NCBI RefSeq assembly: GCF_000208865.1 | Contig: NC_018392.1 | Location: forward strand, 248,001 to 312,000 | Source of the DNA: Neospora caninum Liverpool | Lineage: Eukaryota; Apicomplexa; Conoidasida; Eucoccidiorida; Sarcocystidae | Reading direction: 5' to 3' | Length of the DNA stretch: 64,000 nucleotides | Shown here: positions 38,001 to 54,677 of the stretch, in pieces | Numbering within the stretch: the first letter of the stretch is position 1 | Layout: every line of letters begins with the position of its first letter | The notes under the pieces: generated by a model | What the model was told of the DNA's origin: nothing | The model's input: only the letters and a program-made list of their open reading frames with translations | Databases searched by the model: none | Program-made: the position numbers and the translations under genes

Positions 38001-39714
38001 GAAGACCTCGGATCATCCGCAGCCCATCTCCTGAAGCAAGGAGGATCTGGGGGTTCTCCAGCGCAGCTGCGGTCCTTCATTGCGAACATTGAAGGGAATC
38101 CCCTTCTGGCTGTCCCGCGAACCGTATACAACCAGCTACTGAGGGTTACAGCGGGGGAGCAAGAGCCTCAGCGGCGCGGGCAACAAGCAACTACCAGCAA
38201 CGTCAGACGACGCAGATTACAAGTCACTGAACAGACGCCACCAGCGTATTCAGCTGTTGCAGCCATGGTCCCAAGAGAAGACGGCCTAGTTTTAGTGGAT
38301 CCGCATATTTTTGGCAGCCTCCTGAATAACCTTCATGGAGTCGACGGCGCTGGGCTCAGGGGCGCACTGAAGGACATACTTTCGCGGGCAACCCAAGGAT
38401 CGGCCGCTGGATCCGACGAGGTAATCCATTCTTTTAACCAAAGCAGAGCCAAGCTATGAAGACAGCCACGACAGCAGGCGATTTGTAACCGACATCGTAT
38501 CGGTGTGAGTGCCAAGACGAGAAAAAGTGTTTACTAGCCCCAACGAGTCTGAGCAACATAATTCCCCATGAAGGCGGAATTGGTGGAAGCTTTCCGCCCG
38601 ATTGCGATCATGCTAGAAACGCGAGTACACCGGAAAACGAAGCTCGACATTCGTCGATTCCATTTCAGTTTGATAACAATCGGACGTATGGACCGATGGT
38701 CAACCGGTAGTCGTTCATATCCATCACCACTGTCATGTTCTGTTTCAATCCTATCAGGCCCGTCCACTCTTTTCCCTTCCTCCACTCGTCGAAGACTTGT
38801 TTGCCAACAACACACTGGCCCTTCCAACGCTGGCTTTCCCTACGGCTGATCTTTTGCGGACAGGAGTCTTCCCTGGTCAGTTGCTGAACGTTCCTCTCGG
38901 CCAGTGGGTTTCTTCCGGAATTATCCCTGCGGATTTCGCTGGGCGAACATTGCCAGAGCTACTTGACGTCCACTCTGCTGCTTCTCAACTGAAAGCCCTC
39001 CCTCTCGGCGAACTTCTACCGGGAGCTCGTGCGGCGGCCGCTTCGCTTGGGTTGGACCTTCCGACAACACTTTTTGAGGACGGCAGCGGTTTGCTGGCGC
39101 GAACGGTAGGAGATCTTCAGATGAATGCTCTTCTGCCACCCCAGTTGCTCCACATTCCACTTTCACAACTTGTCGACGGCAATGGGGCCGTGGGACGGGA
39201 TATCCTCGACCTACCTCTCGGCAGTGTGCTTGCCGGAGGTGAAGCGGCGGCTTCGCTTCTCACACAGCCTTTGGGTGACGCACTCGGCCTTCGGACTGCA
39301 CTTGAATCGCTCACCAACCACGCGTCACTGCCTCTGAAATTCGAGCTCCCCGATATTGCCCGAGCCGCCGGCATCTCAGGGGTACAAGAGCATCTTCCAC
39401 AGCTGCTATCCGCGAGCGGACTCCCAGGAGCCGTCGCTCTTCTCCCAGTCTCCGGAGAGTGGCTGTCTCTGGCTGGGTTGGACAAAATCCGGTCTGGTGG
39501 CGGCGCCGCAGCTCTCGTCGGAAATGTGGCGGAAATAGCAGCTGCAGCTGCAACGGCCGCGACCAGCGGGAGTTTCTTGCCTGGGCGTGGCGGGGCGAGT
39601 TCGGCTTCTCTTGAAACAACGCCAGGATTGCTTGGGAAAAGGCCGTTGGGCGACGCTCTCAAGAACCTCACCTCTCTGACAGGCTCGCCACTTGGCAACG
39701 AACTGTTTTTCTGA
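35089..39714 (+). CDS. Secreted protein with recurring PLG motif, five exons
   Basis: Exons 35089-36015, 36324-36519, 36829-37104, 37540-38420 and 38758-39714 give 1,078 aa, with all junctions in frame. The N-terminus MISTGCSRRPAALIALAALL, followed by LLSSFPSLRA, is a clear signal peptide, so the protein enters the secretory pathway. The mature chain is leucine-rich and helical, with a loosely repeated core of hydrophobic-Pro-Leu-Gly then about two residues then Leu: LPLGEAL, APLGDEGL, VPLGQWV, LPLGELL, IPLSQLV, LPLGSVL, QPLGDAL and RPLGDAL. There is no transmembrane segment, GPI-type tail or known adhesive domain. Cysteines are scarce, which argues against SRS or microneme adhesins. The exon 1 donor (AAAGAG|GTCAGC) is weak; phase supports it. 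The family is unknown to me. ATG 35089 was preferred over an upstream in-frame ATG (34909) because it begins the signal peptide. Confidence 0.75.
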
Positions 39715-41011
39715 GGCGTGTAGACAGCGCGGCTTCGCCGGAAACGCGTATCGAAAGAGGCGTTCCGCTGTGGTGTAGAACTCCCACCTGCGCAGCCGGT
39801 GACAGACAAACACGCAAGAACTCCGTGCACAACCCTGGTGACAAGGGGTTTTGCCCCGCAAAAAAAGTTCAAAGAGTGTTTCGTCTGAGTGTCAGCCGGT
39901 TTTTCTTCGGTCGATCTTTTACCGAAATTCCAAGCATGTTGTGTTTGTTTAAAGGAACTGGCTGCTGGGCTCTGGAACTCATGTCAAGCAGTTCTCACCA
40001 CGATCCTGTGCCGTGTTCCTAATTTTCTGCCCTCTCCGAGACAGTGGCAAGCGACAAGAGAAACATAAAGTCCCCAGCAGGCGTCTGAAGGACGACTCAC
40101 GTGCAGAGCGTTCACACTCGAAGATCCAGCGAAGAAAGTACACTTCTCAGAGAACGTGCGAACCGCACAGGGAAGGAAACACACAGGCACAGATGAGTGG
40201 CCACACATGGACACCTGGAACTAGACCCAACTAGACACGCGTATCTTCGTCTCATTTGGAATGAGCTCTTCTCAGATACTCATTTTCATCGCGAATCCCC
40301 CTCCTTTCACAGAGCAACTAGAAGAAAACGAGAGACGGACACTTTGTTGTTTCCTTGATGGTCTGCAAGGCTCAATTGCGAAGTGCAAGCGGGTTGTAAA
40401 ACTCGCTGATGCCGCACCTTCTTTCTCCCCACGCTACCCTCGTCCTAGATCCTCAAGAGGAAACTTCGGTATTCTTGTCTTGTGCAGGCATGTAGCATAT
40501 GCGGGGACCCCTGCTCATTCAGAAGATTTCCGTTTGCATATGCGTTCCTCTCCTGAAGTTTTAGTACGGTGCTCTTGCTGGGTGCGCCTCAGACATGCTC
40601 TCGGATGAGGTCGGCAGATGTGGAATCAGATAGACTTTCGTGGTGTCCTGGCGGTGACCCACAAACATGAGACGGGGAAGCACACTGGATCAGTTGTTCG
40701 ACTCTGTCGACTGTTAGTCTCCTTCAATATATCCATAGCAGATGTGACTGTTTATGCAACAACAGAAAGAGCGGACTACGCTGCAGCGACGTAGATAGCT
40801 CGCAAATGCAGACACAAATCTCTACGACCGTTTTCGCCACTCTATGCCGCTCGGAGGCTGATAAAAAGGCGCGGCGTGGCGCATGACACAGCATTCCTTG
40901 AAAACTGCATCGATTTGAACCGATACAGTCGGTTCTTCCCACGATGGTTTAGACCGATTGGGCCATCCTCTTCCTGCGGTAGAGAGAAAATTTATGACGG
41001 TCTTTCCCACA
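39715..41011. other. Convergent intergenic region with presumed 3' UTRs
   Basis: This stretch separates the stop of the PLG-motif gene from the stop of the methyltransferase gene. Only short open frames without motifs occur, and there are no repeats of note. Confidence 0.5.
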
Positions 41012-44000
41012 TCAACCTGCAGCTTTGCCCCGTCTTCTTCGCACGCCCTCACACAAACGGAGCTCCCATACTTCCGTCATTTTCAGAGTCTCAATCAGCC
41101 AACTGGTGCTTCCGCAACTCGCTGGCGGCTTCACACTGTCGGGAGATCTCCCTACGCTGTTCGACAGATGGCGTTGAAAATAACTGACTGACGAGGTCCC
41201 AGGTGACCCTCCGGAGCCGTCGTAGCTCCGTGGAGAGAAGGGGTTCACCCTTGTGGCATCTGATGGACTCCCATCGACGGTCGAGAACTGCAACGACCGT
41301 GTACGAGCATCAAAAAATATTTCCTCGTTTGTCGTCACTCGACTGCTCTGTTCAGTGCCATCTTCGTTCTCTGAGCAACGCACCTCTTTGAGAGAGAGCC
41401 CAGACATTGAAGTTTTATCTTTATCCTTGCCGAGAAACAGGGCAGCGTGTTCAGTGCTTGGCTCCATGGATACCCTGCAACGAGTAGCTCCACAGTTGAG
41501 GTCTTCTCTCCTCTGGCCCTCTGTTTCGGCTTGCCCGCTATCCGAGCGGCTCATCCTTTGCCACTGTGAGCCCAAAAGCTCTTGCAGTCTGTGCGGCAAC
41601 AGTGGCAGAAGAGCCCTGTCGATACCGGACCGCATGAACTCCTTTCCGTGAAGGAACTGGCCGAGATCAGACGCGACACGGCGGCCCAGCGTTTCATCGA
41701 TTCTTTCGCGGCCAACATCCCGAGTGATGTCCCGTTGGATTTCTACGGAGACGTCGGGCGCCGGTGTGTTACCTAGAACGAATTCATGGAGCTGACTGCG
41801 ATCTACGGCTGCTTCGCAGTGTCTTCGTGTCACTCTGTCAAGAAAACGGTGCCTTTCTTCCTCACGCGTTCCCTCCACTCTGGTGGTGGTTAGGCCAGCG
41901 GAGACTGCGTGGTTCCTTTCGTCTCCCTCCCTGTCTTGTTTCCTCTCGTGCCGACATTTTCTTTCGTTGAAGCAGCGCCCCTCTTCACCTTCTTGTCTCG
42001 CGCCTCTGCAGATCTGTCGACCCGTCTGCCTTTCTGCTTTCACCCCCTTCTGAGGTTCAGCCTTCCGCCCTCCACCCTTTCTCCCCTTCGGTGCCCGGGA
42101 AAGACCGCAGTCCTCTAGCGCCGAGCTGGATTTCGTGTGTGAACAGGGCTGACCCATGTCAGTGCGAACGTCTCCTCGAGAAAGAAGGACAGAGGCCAGA
42201 GGCATCACCCGAATGGGCGGTCGCTGATGAAGCACCAGGTCGAACCACGGAGGCGGTCCCAGATCTGCTGCCGCCTCCTCTATGAGATTCTTTGCACTCC
42301 CATCGCTGCTACCAGCTGCTTGGCCTGTCGGCCTTACCTTCCGTTTTCTCACATGACTTGGCTCTTCGGATTCGATCCTACGGTTCCTATCTACCGTGTC
42401 GTTCTGCTCACCGATCTTTGGCCCCTTTGGCTGCTCACGCGTTTCGGTAAAAGCGCCGGCACGCCCTTCTCCCTCCACTTTCTCTCGCGGGCTTCTGTCC
42501 GATTCGGAAGGAGTTTCTCCTCCCTTCGTCTCCATCTCTCGGCGCGTGTCTCCCTCGCACCCGCCGCACTCTGTTTCTTTCTTTTTTTCACAACCACCCC
42601 GGTCTTCCTGACCTGCTTCTGCCCCACCTTCTTCATCTCCTTCCCCCTCAGGCACTTCACCAGCGATCGTCACATTCCTTACAAACCGCTCTCGAAAATA
42701 TTCTGCAAACACATCAACAGGGACAGTGCTGGTAGGGCAGGAGATGCCCACACGTCGCGTGTGACAGAGAACACACTTTGCTTCTTCAAACCCTGTGTTC
42801 TGTCCTCGCGTTTCCGCTCGCCACTCGACACCCGGATGCTCTCCTGGCCTTTTCTCGACGCCACATCGTCGACCGCGCACAGACGGAAAGGCTGCCTGGT
42901 TTCGTTTCCCACCGGACTCTCTCGAAGACGATCGGGAAGAGGATTTTATGGGAGAGCGAAACAAACTGCAAGCGGCGCGTGAAGAACCTAAGACGCTCTC
43001 GTTGCGGACTCGCGCATGCTGTTGCAAAAGAGAAGCTGCTTGCACAGCAAACGCGTCACAGGAGTTGTAGTCGTACAGAGCTGACGGCCGGAAGCAGAAA
43101 AAACAAAACAGAGATCCTCACCGGATGCGAGCTCTTTTTGAAGGCCAGAGGCGAAATCCCCCGTGTGACTCACGAGCCGGAACACGACAACATATGGACA
43201 GACGAGGCCACATAAGGAAAATGTCAGACGGAAAGCAGCCGACCCAACCCTGGAGACCGCGCTCTGAATTCCAAGATACACAGGTTCCATGCTTTGGACT
43301 CGAACCGGTCCGAGTACATCCTTCGCTCATCTCTCCGAGTCGCTATGAAGAGAACAACATGCTGCTGGCAAACAGACGCCACAGCCACCTGTGTGACGCG
43401 AAACAGAGACCCACCGGCACAAAGGCAAGGTCTACAGGGTGATCGAGGCCACGAAATAAAGCTGGCTCGGCGTGTAGGCAAATCTCCACAACACACCCTG
43501 CCAAAATTGCTCTGGGGAAAAGAATGGCAAAACCGAAGGAAACAGACGCGAGAGCAAAGTTGGGTCACCCCACTCACCGTCTGCAGCCAGAATCAACAAG
43601 TGCTTTTCCTCCACAGAAGGTTCTCTTGGCAAGTCGTTTTCCTTCTCGGCGTGCAGGCTTTTGCCGGTGGCAGGATGGTCTCGGGTATCTGCCTGACCTT
43701 GTCTCTGCTCCTGCAGACCCCTCTTGGGCTGTTTGTGCCACTCTACAGACCCAAGAGAAAAAAGCACATGAACTGGACTGCTCTCATTGCTCGCTGCGTC
43801 GCACCCATATCCCAGGCCACATCTCGTTTTTCGTGCCGTTTGGAGTGCCCAGCATCTGCCCCGTCGCTGGTCAGCCTCGTTCGCAACTCCCGCGTCCTCC
43901 TCTTTCGATTCACGTTGCTGCTGCAGGCCTCCAGACTTCCCTCGAGAAGAGAGTTCCTTGGTTTCTGTTTGCATCGATTAAAAACACACCTGGGACATTC

Positions 44001-46518
44001 GCTTTTTTTGCATCCCTTTCTCGTGCTTCGCCTGGACCCTTTTCGTTTTGTCCGAGCTGCGTTCGGATATCTGCCTTTCGGCTCTTCTTCTTGTCTTTCC
44101 CCTACCTTCTTTCGCCTCGGTCGGCTGACTCGCCTGCCGCTCCCCTGCCACGTGTGTGCCGCCACAGAGCAAAATCTTCGTCGTCTCCCGCGTCGCCATG
44201 CGCCTCTCTTGCAGCCTTTCTGGGAAGCCGAGAGACACTTGCCCGGATCCCCACACCAGCTTGCACACGGCGACGTTCACTCGGCGCTTTTCCTCCGAGG
44301 ACCCAAAAGAAAAGGAAAACCCCGGAAAGCCTGAACAAGAAGACAGGTCTGCGCCCGTGTGTGCGCAGTCAGCTTCAGACGGAATGGCAGACGGAATGGC
44401 CTGCCGCAGCCTTCCTGGAAATCTCGCCCTTTTGCGCCTCGGCCCCTGGAAAGAAAAAGCCGTTTCCCTGACGCCTCGTTTGCCATCACCGTCCCCTTCC
44501 TCCCCGGCGTCTTCATCATCACCTTCTTCTGCGCCTTCTCGCGTCTTGCCTGCGTCTACCGCCTCGCCCAGGCCTTGCTCGTCCTCTCTCTCCTTGCATG
44601 CGAGATCCCCGCCATTCATCCAAACGGTGGAGGCAGCGAGAGAGAGCGCGCCTTCGTCAGCGTCGGTCAGAAAAAGCTTCACCGTCCCAAGCCCTCTTGC
44701 TCGTACCCGATGTCCAAGACGTTCTTCCTTCTCGCTCCTTTCTGGAAGCGCCTCGGCCTCAAGAAGTCGGGTGCGTGGCCGCGCTGCGCGCAACAAAAGG
44801 GCTGAAGACGATGACGGGTACGCGGAACCAGGCTCGACGGAGAGCGGAGACAGAGAGGACGAACAGAAGGCGCGGCCGGAAGGTGGCGAGAAATAAGTAG
44901 AAAGAGGGGAAGACTGGGACAGAGAAGAGGAAGCAGAAGACGCAACTTGCGGAGAGAAAATAGAGGAGGAACGAGGAAACGAAGGAGAAGAGGGAGGAGA
45001 AGGACAGGAAGAATCGGGAAACGAAGAAGAGGGTAGAGACGAGCTCCACGCAGCGGAAGAACACGGCGGCCGGAGAAACAGCGGCGCACCGGATGTCCCA
45101 GAAGAGAAATGAGCAGGGGGGCGGGACGAAGGCAACGAGGACGAGACGAAAGGAGAACTGAAGGGCGCACAATCGAGCCGTCGTTTGTCTCCGTCAGTGT
45201 TCTCGCGAAAGGTCTGCCGGTGTTTGCCGGCGAAAGACAAACAATCGACTGCTTCAAGAAGCGAGGGCAGACCGCCACCAAGGAGGCCGACGCCACAGCC
45301 GAGTTCAAGCACTGTCAGAGATATCCGACGCTCGACCGGGTCCTCGCCTTCCCCTCCCTCGTCTCCCTCTTTTCCCTCTTCCGTTTCTCTGTCTCGCCCT
45401 CTGTCTTCCCCCACTTTTCTGCCCGAAGGATTTCCTGCATCTGTCTCGCCCTCGGTAGCTTTTTGCGCGTGCCGCCGTTGCACCCTTTTCTTCGACAAAA
45501 CGGAGACAGGTTCAGGCGCGGGAGGCACCTGCGAGGCTGGGAGAGACGGCAGCGTCGCCTCTGCTCGCCTAGGAAGCCTCTCTGAAGGTTCCGAAGCACG
45601 CACGGCGAGGGCGAGGCCAGAACTGGAAGACGAGACCAGAGACAGCAAAAACTCAAAGAGAAAATTCACGAGAAGAAGCCCGCCCGACCACAACTGGCGT
45701 CCAGCAACGGCGACAGTCGTAGGAGACGCGCAATGGCAGACCGCGAAAGGCTGAGAGATCAACTGAGGCGAACACGGGGAAAAGATGCTGCGAGACATCG
45801 AGGGAGGGCGACACGCCGGAAATGAAGCAGACGGCCGGGAAGGGGAGGCTGAAGGAGATGAAGGCGAAAGAAAAGCTGGACGTGAAAGAAATTCCATTTC
45901 GCATCTTGGCCTCTGAGTCCCTGGCCTTCCGCAACTCAATGTCGCGATGTCCTCGACGTTGGTGAGCACCTGCCTGTCGCTCTCTTGCCGCTCTTCTCCG
46001 TAACAGTTTTCTGCTTCGTCTCTGTCTTGTCTGAACTCTGCTTTTCTCTCTTCGTGGTCCCCTTCTTCTCTCTCGCTTTCTTCGGTCGCGTTCTCGCCTG
46101 CCTCTCCCCTCGCTGCGCGTGGTTCCTGGCCTTCTCTCCCCGTCTCGCCTTCGCCCGTGCACGCAGAGAGGCTGCACTGCCTCGCAGTTTCCCTTTCCTG
46201 GACGGTGCTCTCCGCGTTCTTCTCTGTGAACTTTGCGCGAACGTTCCGCTTCCTTTCCGCCTGGTTCCTCCTACACTCACCAGAAGCTGTTTTCCGGATA
46301 AGGAGAAGGTCGCCGTCTGCATCGAAGAGAGGAAGAGCTGGTTTGCTGCAACTGTCTTCTGTTTCGGGTCCTTTTCCTGCTTCGCCCTCGCCGCGTTTCT
46401 CGTCCTCACGCCGGCATTCTTCCGTCGTCCTTTGTGCTCTCCCTCTTTCCTCCGCTCCTCCTTCTCTCGCAAATGCAGAAGCGGAGGATCTGGATCGGTC
46501 TTCGACCGACGGGGGCAT
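41012..46518 (-). CDS. METTL22-like class I SAM methyltransferase with large insertions
   Basis: Exons 44106-46518, 43578-43742 and 41012-43080 (minus) give about 1,548 aa; both junctions are in-frame 1+2 joins. The fold of METTL21/22-type protein-lysine methyltransferases is visible in pieces: VAGRQLWSGGLLLVNFLFE (pre-domain Trp box), LTVLELGCGVGLLGGGLPSL (SAM-binding motif I), KLFLTDADEGALSLAA (acidic motif II), VAVCKLVW, then HLLILAAD joined to ALYDYNSCDAF across intron 2, and CVLCHTRRVGI. Human METTL22 shows the same order, from the LDW box through ILFAAEVFYDD to the final EKR box; it methylates Kin17, and this substrate is not shown here. Insertions of 80-180 residues separate the motifs, and about 520 residues without known domain follow the core. 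An optional in-frame intron (about 42793-43002) would shorten the last part. ATG 46518 follows a CT-rich leader; an in-frame ATG lies at 46890. Confidence 0.7.
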
Positions 46519-46996
46519 GGCAACCACAGGCTGATCAAAGACTCCCAGAAGAATCACACGAAGGCACCCGGGACAAGAAAGAAAAGGAGACAGGCACATA
46601 GAGGCTGAAGCGGAGAGGTAGAACAGCGTCGCGCTTCCCACACGCGGAAAGAGACTTCCGACCGTGTTGGATGCTCCGTCTCCCTCTCTCTGTTTGTCTC
46701 TCTGTCCTCTCGTCTTGTTTTGGGTCCGGTGTGGGCAACCCGCGCGCCTCTTCTCCCTTCCTCTCTCTCCGCCGTCCCCCTTTTCTCTTTCCTCATTTTG
46801 CACCCGAAGAAGAAGATTTCTGCGTCTTGCTCTCCTCTCTCCTGTTCGTCGATCTCCTCTTGTGTCAACCGACTTCTGTGGAAGTCGCATGGCCTCTCTG
46901 TTTGCAACAGAAACCCCGTTTCAGAACGTTTGCAAAGAAGTCTTCGGAGCGTCTCGTCTTGCCCCGCGCACCTTTCGCCTCCTTTTCGACAGGCAC

Positions 46997-47925
46997 AGAG
47001 ACGATCGAAAAAAAGAGAGATGTCAGCCGGAGCAACTGTGCGACCGTCCTCGTTTTCTCGCGAGTGCTCGTCCACACACACGCCGCCGAGGGGCGAACAC
47101 ATTGCGGCCGTTTTGAAACACAAACGTCTCTTGCTTGTCTCTTTGCCTCTCTTCACCTGCAAAGGTTTCCAGTCCCTTTTACAGAACCCAGAAAAAGACA
47201 AGGATTCCTTCGAAAAACTCAGTTCTCACCCTGCTGTCTCCTGTATCCGCTTCTGGTATCGGCGAGGTCCAGGTATGCCTCGGACACCTGGAGACAGCCG
47301 CTCTTCTTCCCGAAAAAAACGCCTTCTCCTTTGGATTTGCCTCCTTCCTCTCCTCGCAGAGGGACTGCGTGTGTTTTAAGGCAAAAGACACGAACAAGAG
47401 TTTTTTTGTCGTGGCCCTACCGAAACCTTCCTCGCGTGCGTTTCTGGACTACAGGTCTTGTTGCATGCACACGGCTGCATACGCTTTTTCGCACACGGTT
47501 TTTCGCGCCTCGTTCGTCTCTGAAAAGCGAGAAAAGACTCAGTGACGCTTCCTTTCTCGCGTTTAAAACCCCAAGATATTTTGGTAGCCTTTCACACCCG
47601 CGTTTCCAAGCTTGTCTTTGCTTTTTTTCGACCCGCTATCCTCGTTTGCTCCTTGCACACCGTGCAAGACACCGCTGGGCTCGCGGTCGCGCTTTTCTTG
47701 CTTCTTTTGCAATTTTCTTCAGTTTCCCCTTCCTCTCCGCGCTTTCGCTCTCCTCGCGACGCCTCTTCTCGCCAGCAGACTCCAGGCGGTCCAGCTTGTG
47801 CGTGAGTAGCACGGCCGGAGATCACGTGACTCTCGCACGCCTGCCGGGAGAACGAAACGGTTTGTTTTCACACGAGGATACTCTTCTCTTCTGAGCCCTG
47901 TCCGCCTCGTTTTTCTCGTGAGACG
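46997..47925. promoter_or_regulatory. WGAGACG-type promoter elements
   Basis: AGAGACG occurs at 46997-47003 (plus) and 47125-47131 (minus orientation), and TGAGACG at 47919-47925 (plus, extended to TGAGACGC). WGAGACG is an established cis-element of Toxoplasma promoters. A 7-base motif recurs by chance, so only the placement between two divergent starts gives it weight. Confidence 0.35.
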
Positions 47926-48017
47926 CGGACGATGCTGGCGACCTGTTCCTCCGCATAAGATGTCAATTCTGCAGGCGTGCTCAAAAGAGAGAGGAGAGAA
48001 AGAAGAGAGCAAGAGGA

Positions 48018-48082
48018 GAAGAGAGCAGGAAGAGAAGAGAGCAGGAAGAGAAGAGAGCAGGAAGAGAAGAGAGCAGGAAGAG
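48018..48082 (+). repeat. 15-bp purine tandem repeat
   Basis: About four copies of a unit like AGAGAGCAGGAAGAG occur in the promoter/leader region about 660 bases before the GMD start. Length variation between strains would be expected. Confidence 0.85.
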
Positions 48083-48736
48083 GCAGGTAAAAAAGTGCAG
48101 GCAGAAGAAACATCAGCAGACCGCGTCGGGACACTGGTGGAGACGATCGGAGAAGGCGCGAGGAGAGCGCAGAGCTCCGGCAGCCGTCGGTACGAGCTGT
48201 TGAGCATCAGCTGCCTCCTTCCCCCATCAAACATTTGTCTTTTCCGACTGGCTGCCTTCGTTCTTTTCGCCGGAGGTGAGAAGGAAACCAAGAGGAGAGA
48301 GCAGATAGAATAGACGGGAGACCGTTGAGGAAACGCGAGAGATCAAGGCACCTCAGAAACGCACGCGAGAAAACAAGAGTGAGTCCAGGGGAGAGAGGGG
48401 AGGACGAGGGTGCTGCGGAGTCGCTTTGTCCTTTTGAAACTACAGCATGTGAAGGCGTTTTTCTCTTATCCTTCCCGTGAGGTGTTTTACCGTGTGCATC
48501 TCTTCTGTCGCCGCGTCGTTCTCCGCAGAGGTAGACAGGAAGGGAGAAAAAACTTTTTCCCTGTGTTCGGCCACGTGATATACGTGTTTTTGCTCGTTTT
48601 GGCCGTCTGGGCGTGTGCACCTTTGGAAACAGCTGCGTGCGCGTGCGGGACTACCGCTTTTCTTCGCGTCTACCTTTCTCCGCGACTCCGAGTTGTCGCC
48701 CAGTGGTTGCACTCTCTGCCTCTCTTCGCGGGCGCC

Positions 48737-54677
<5,941 letters not shown>

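Larger units (their letters stand above)
46519..48736. other. Divergent promoter region between methyltransferase and GMD
   Basis: This 2.2 kb is CT-rich next to both starts. It carries three copies of the WGAGACG element known from Toxoplasma promoters and a purine tandem repeat (48018-48082). No coding frame is convincing. Confidence 0.55.

Noticed and set aside
43290..43310. GGTTCGAGTCC on the minus strand, resembling a tRNA B box
   Set aside because: No acceptor or anticodon stem can be drawn around it, and it lies inside a methyltransferase intron.
46519..46890. Upstream in-frame start of the methyltransferase gene at 46890
   Set aside because: Residues before Met at 46518 are what a CT-rich leader encodes; kept only as an alternative.
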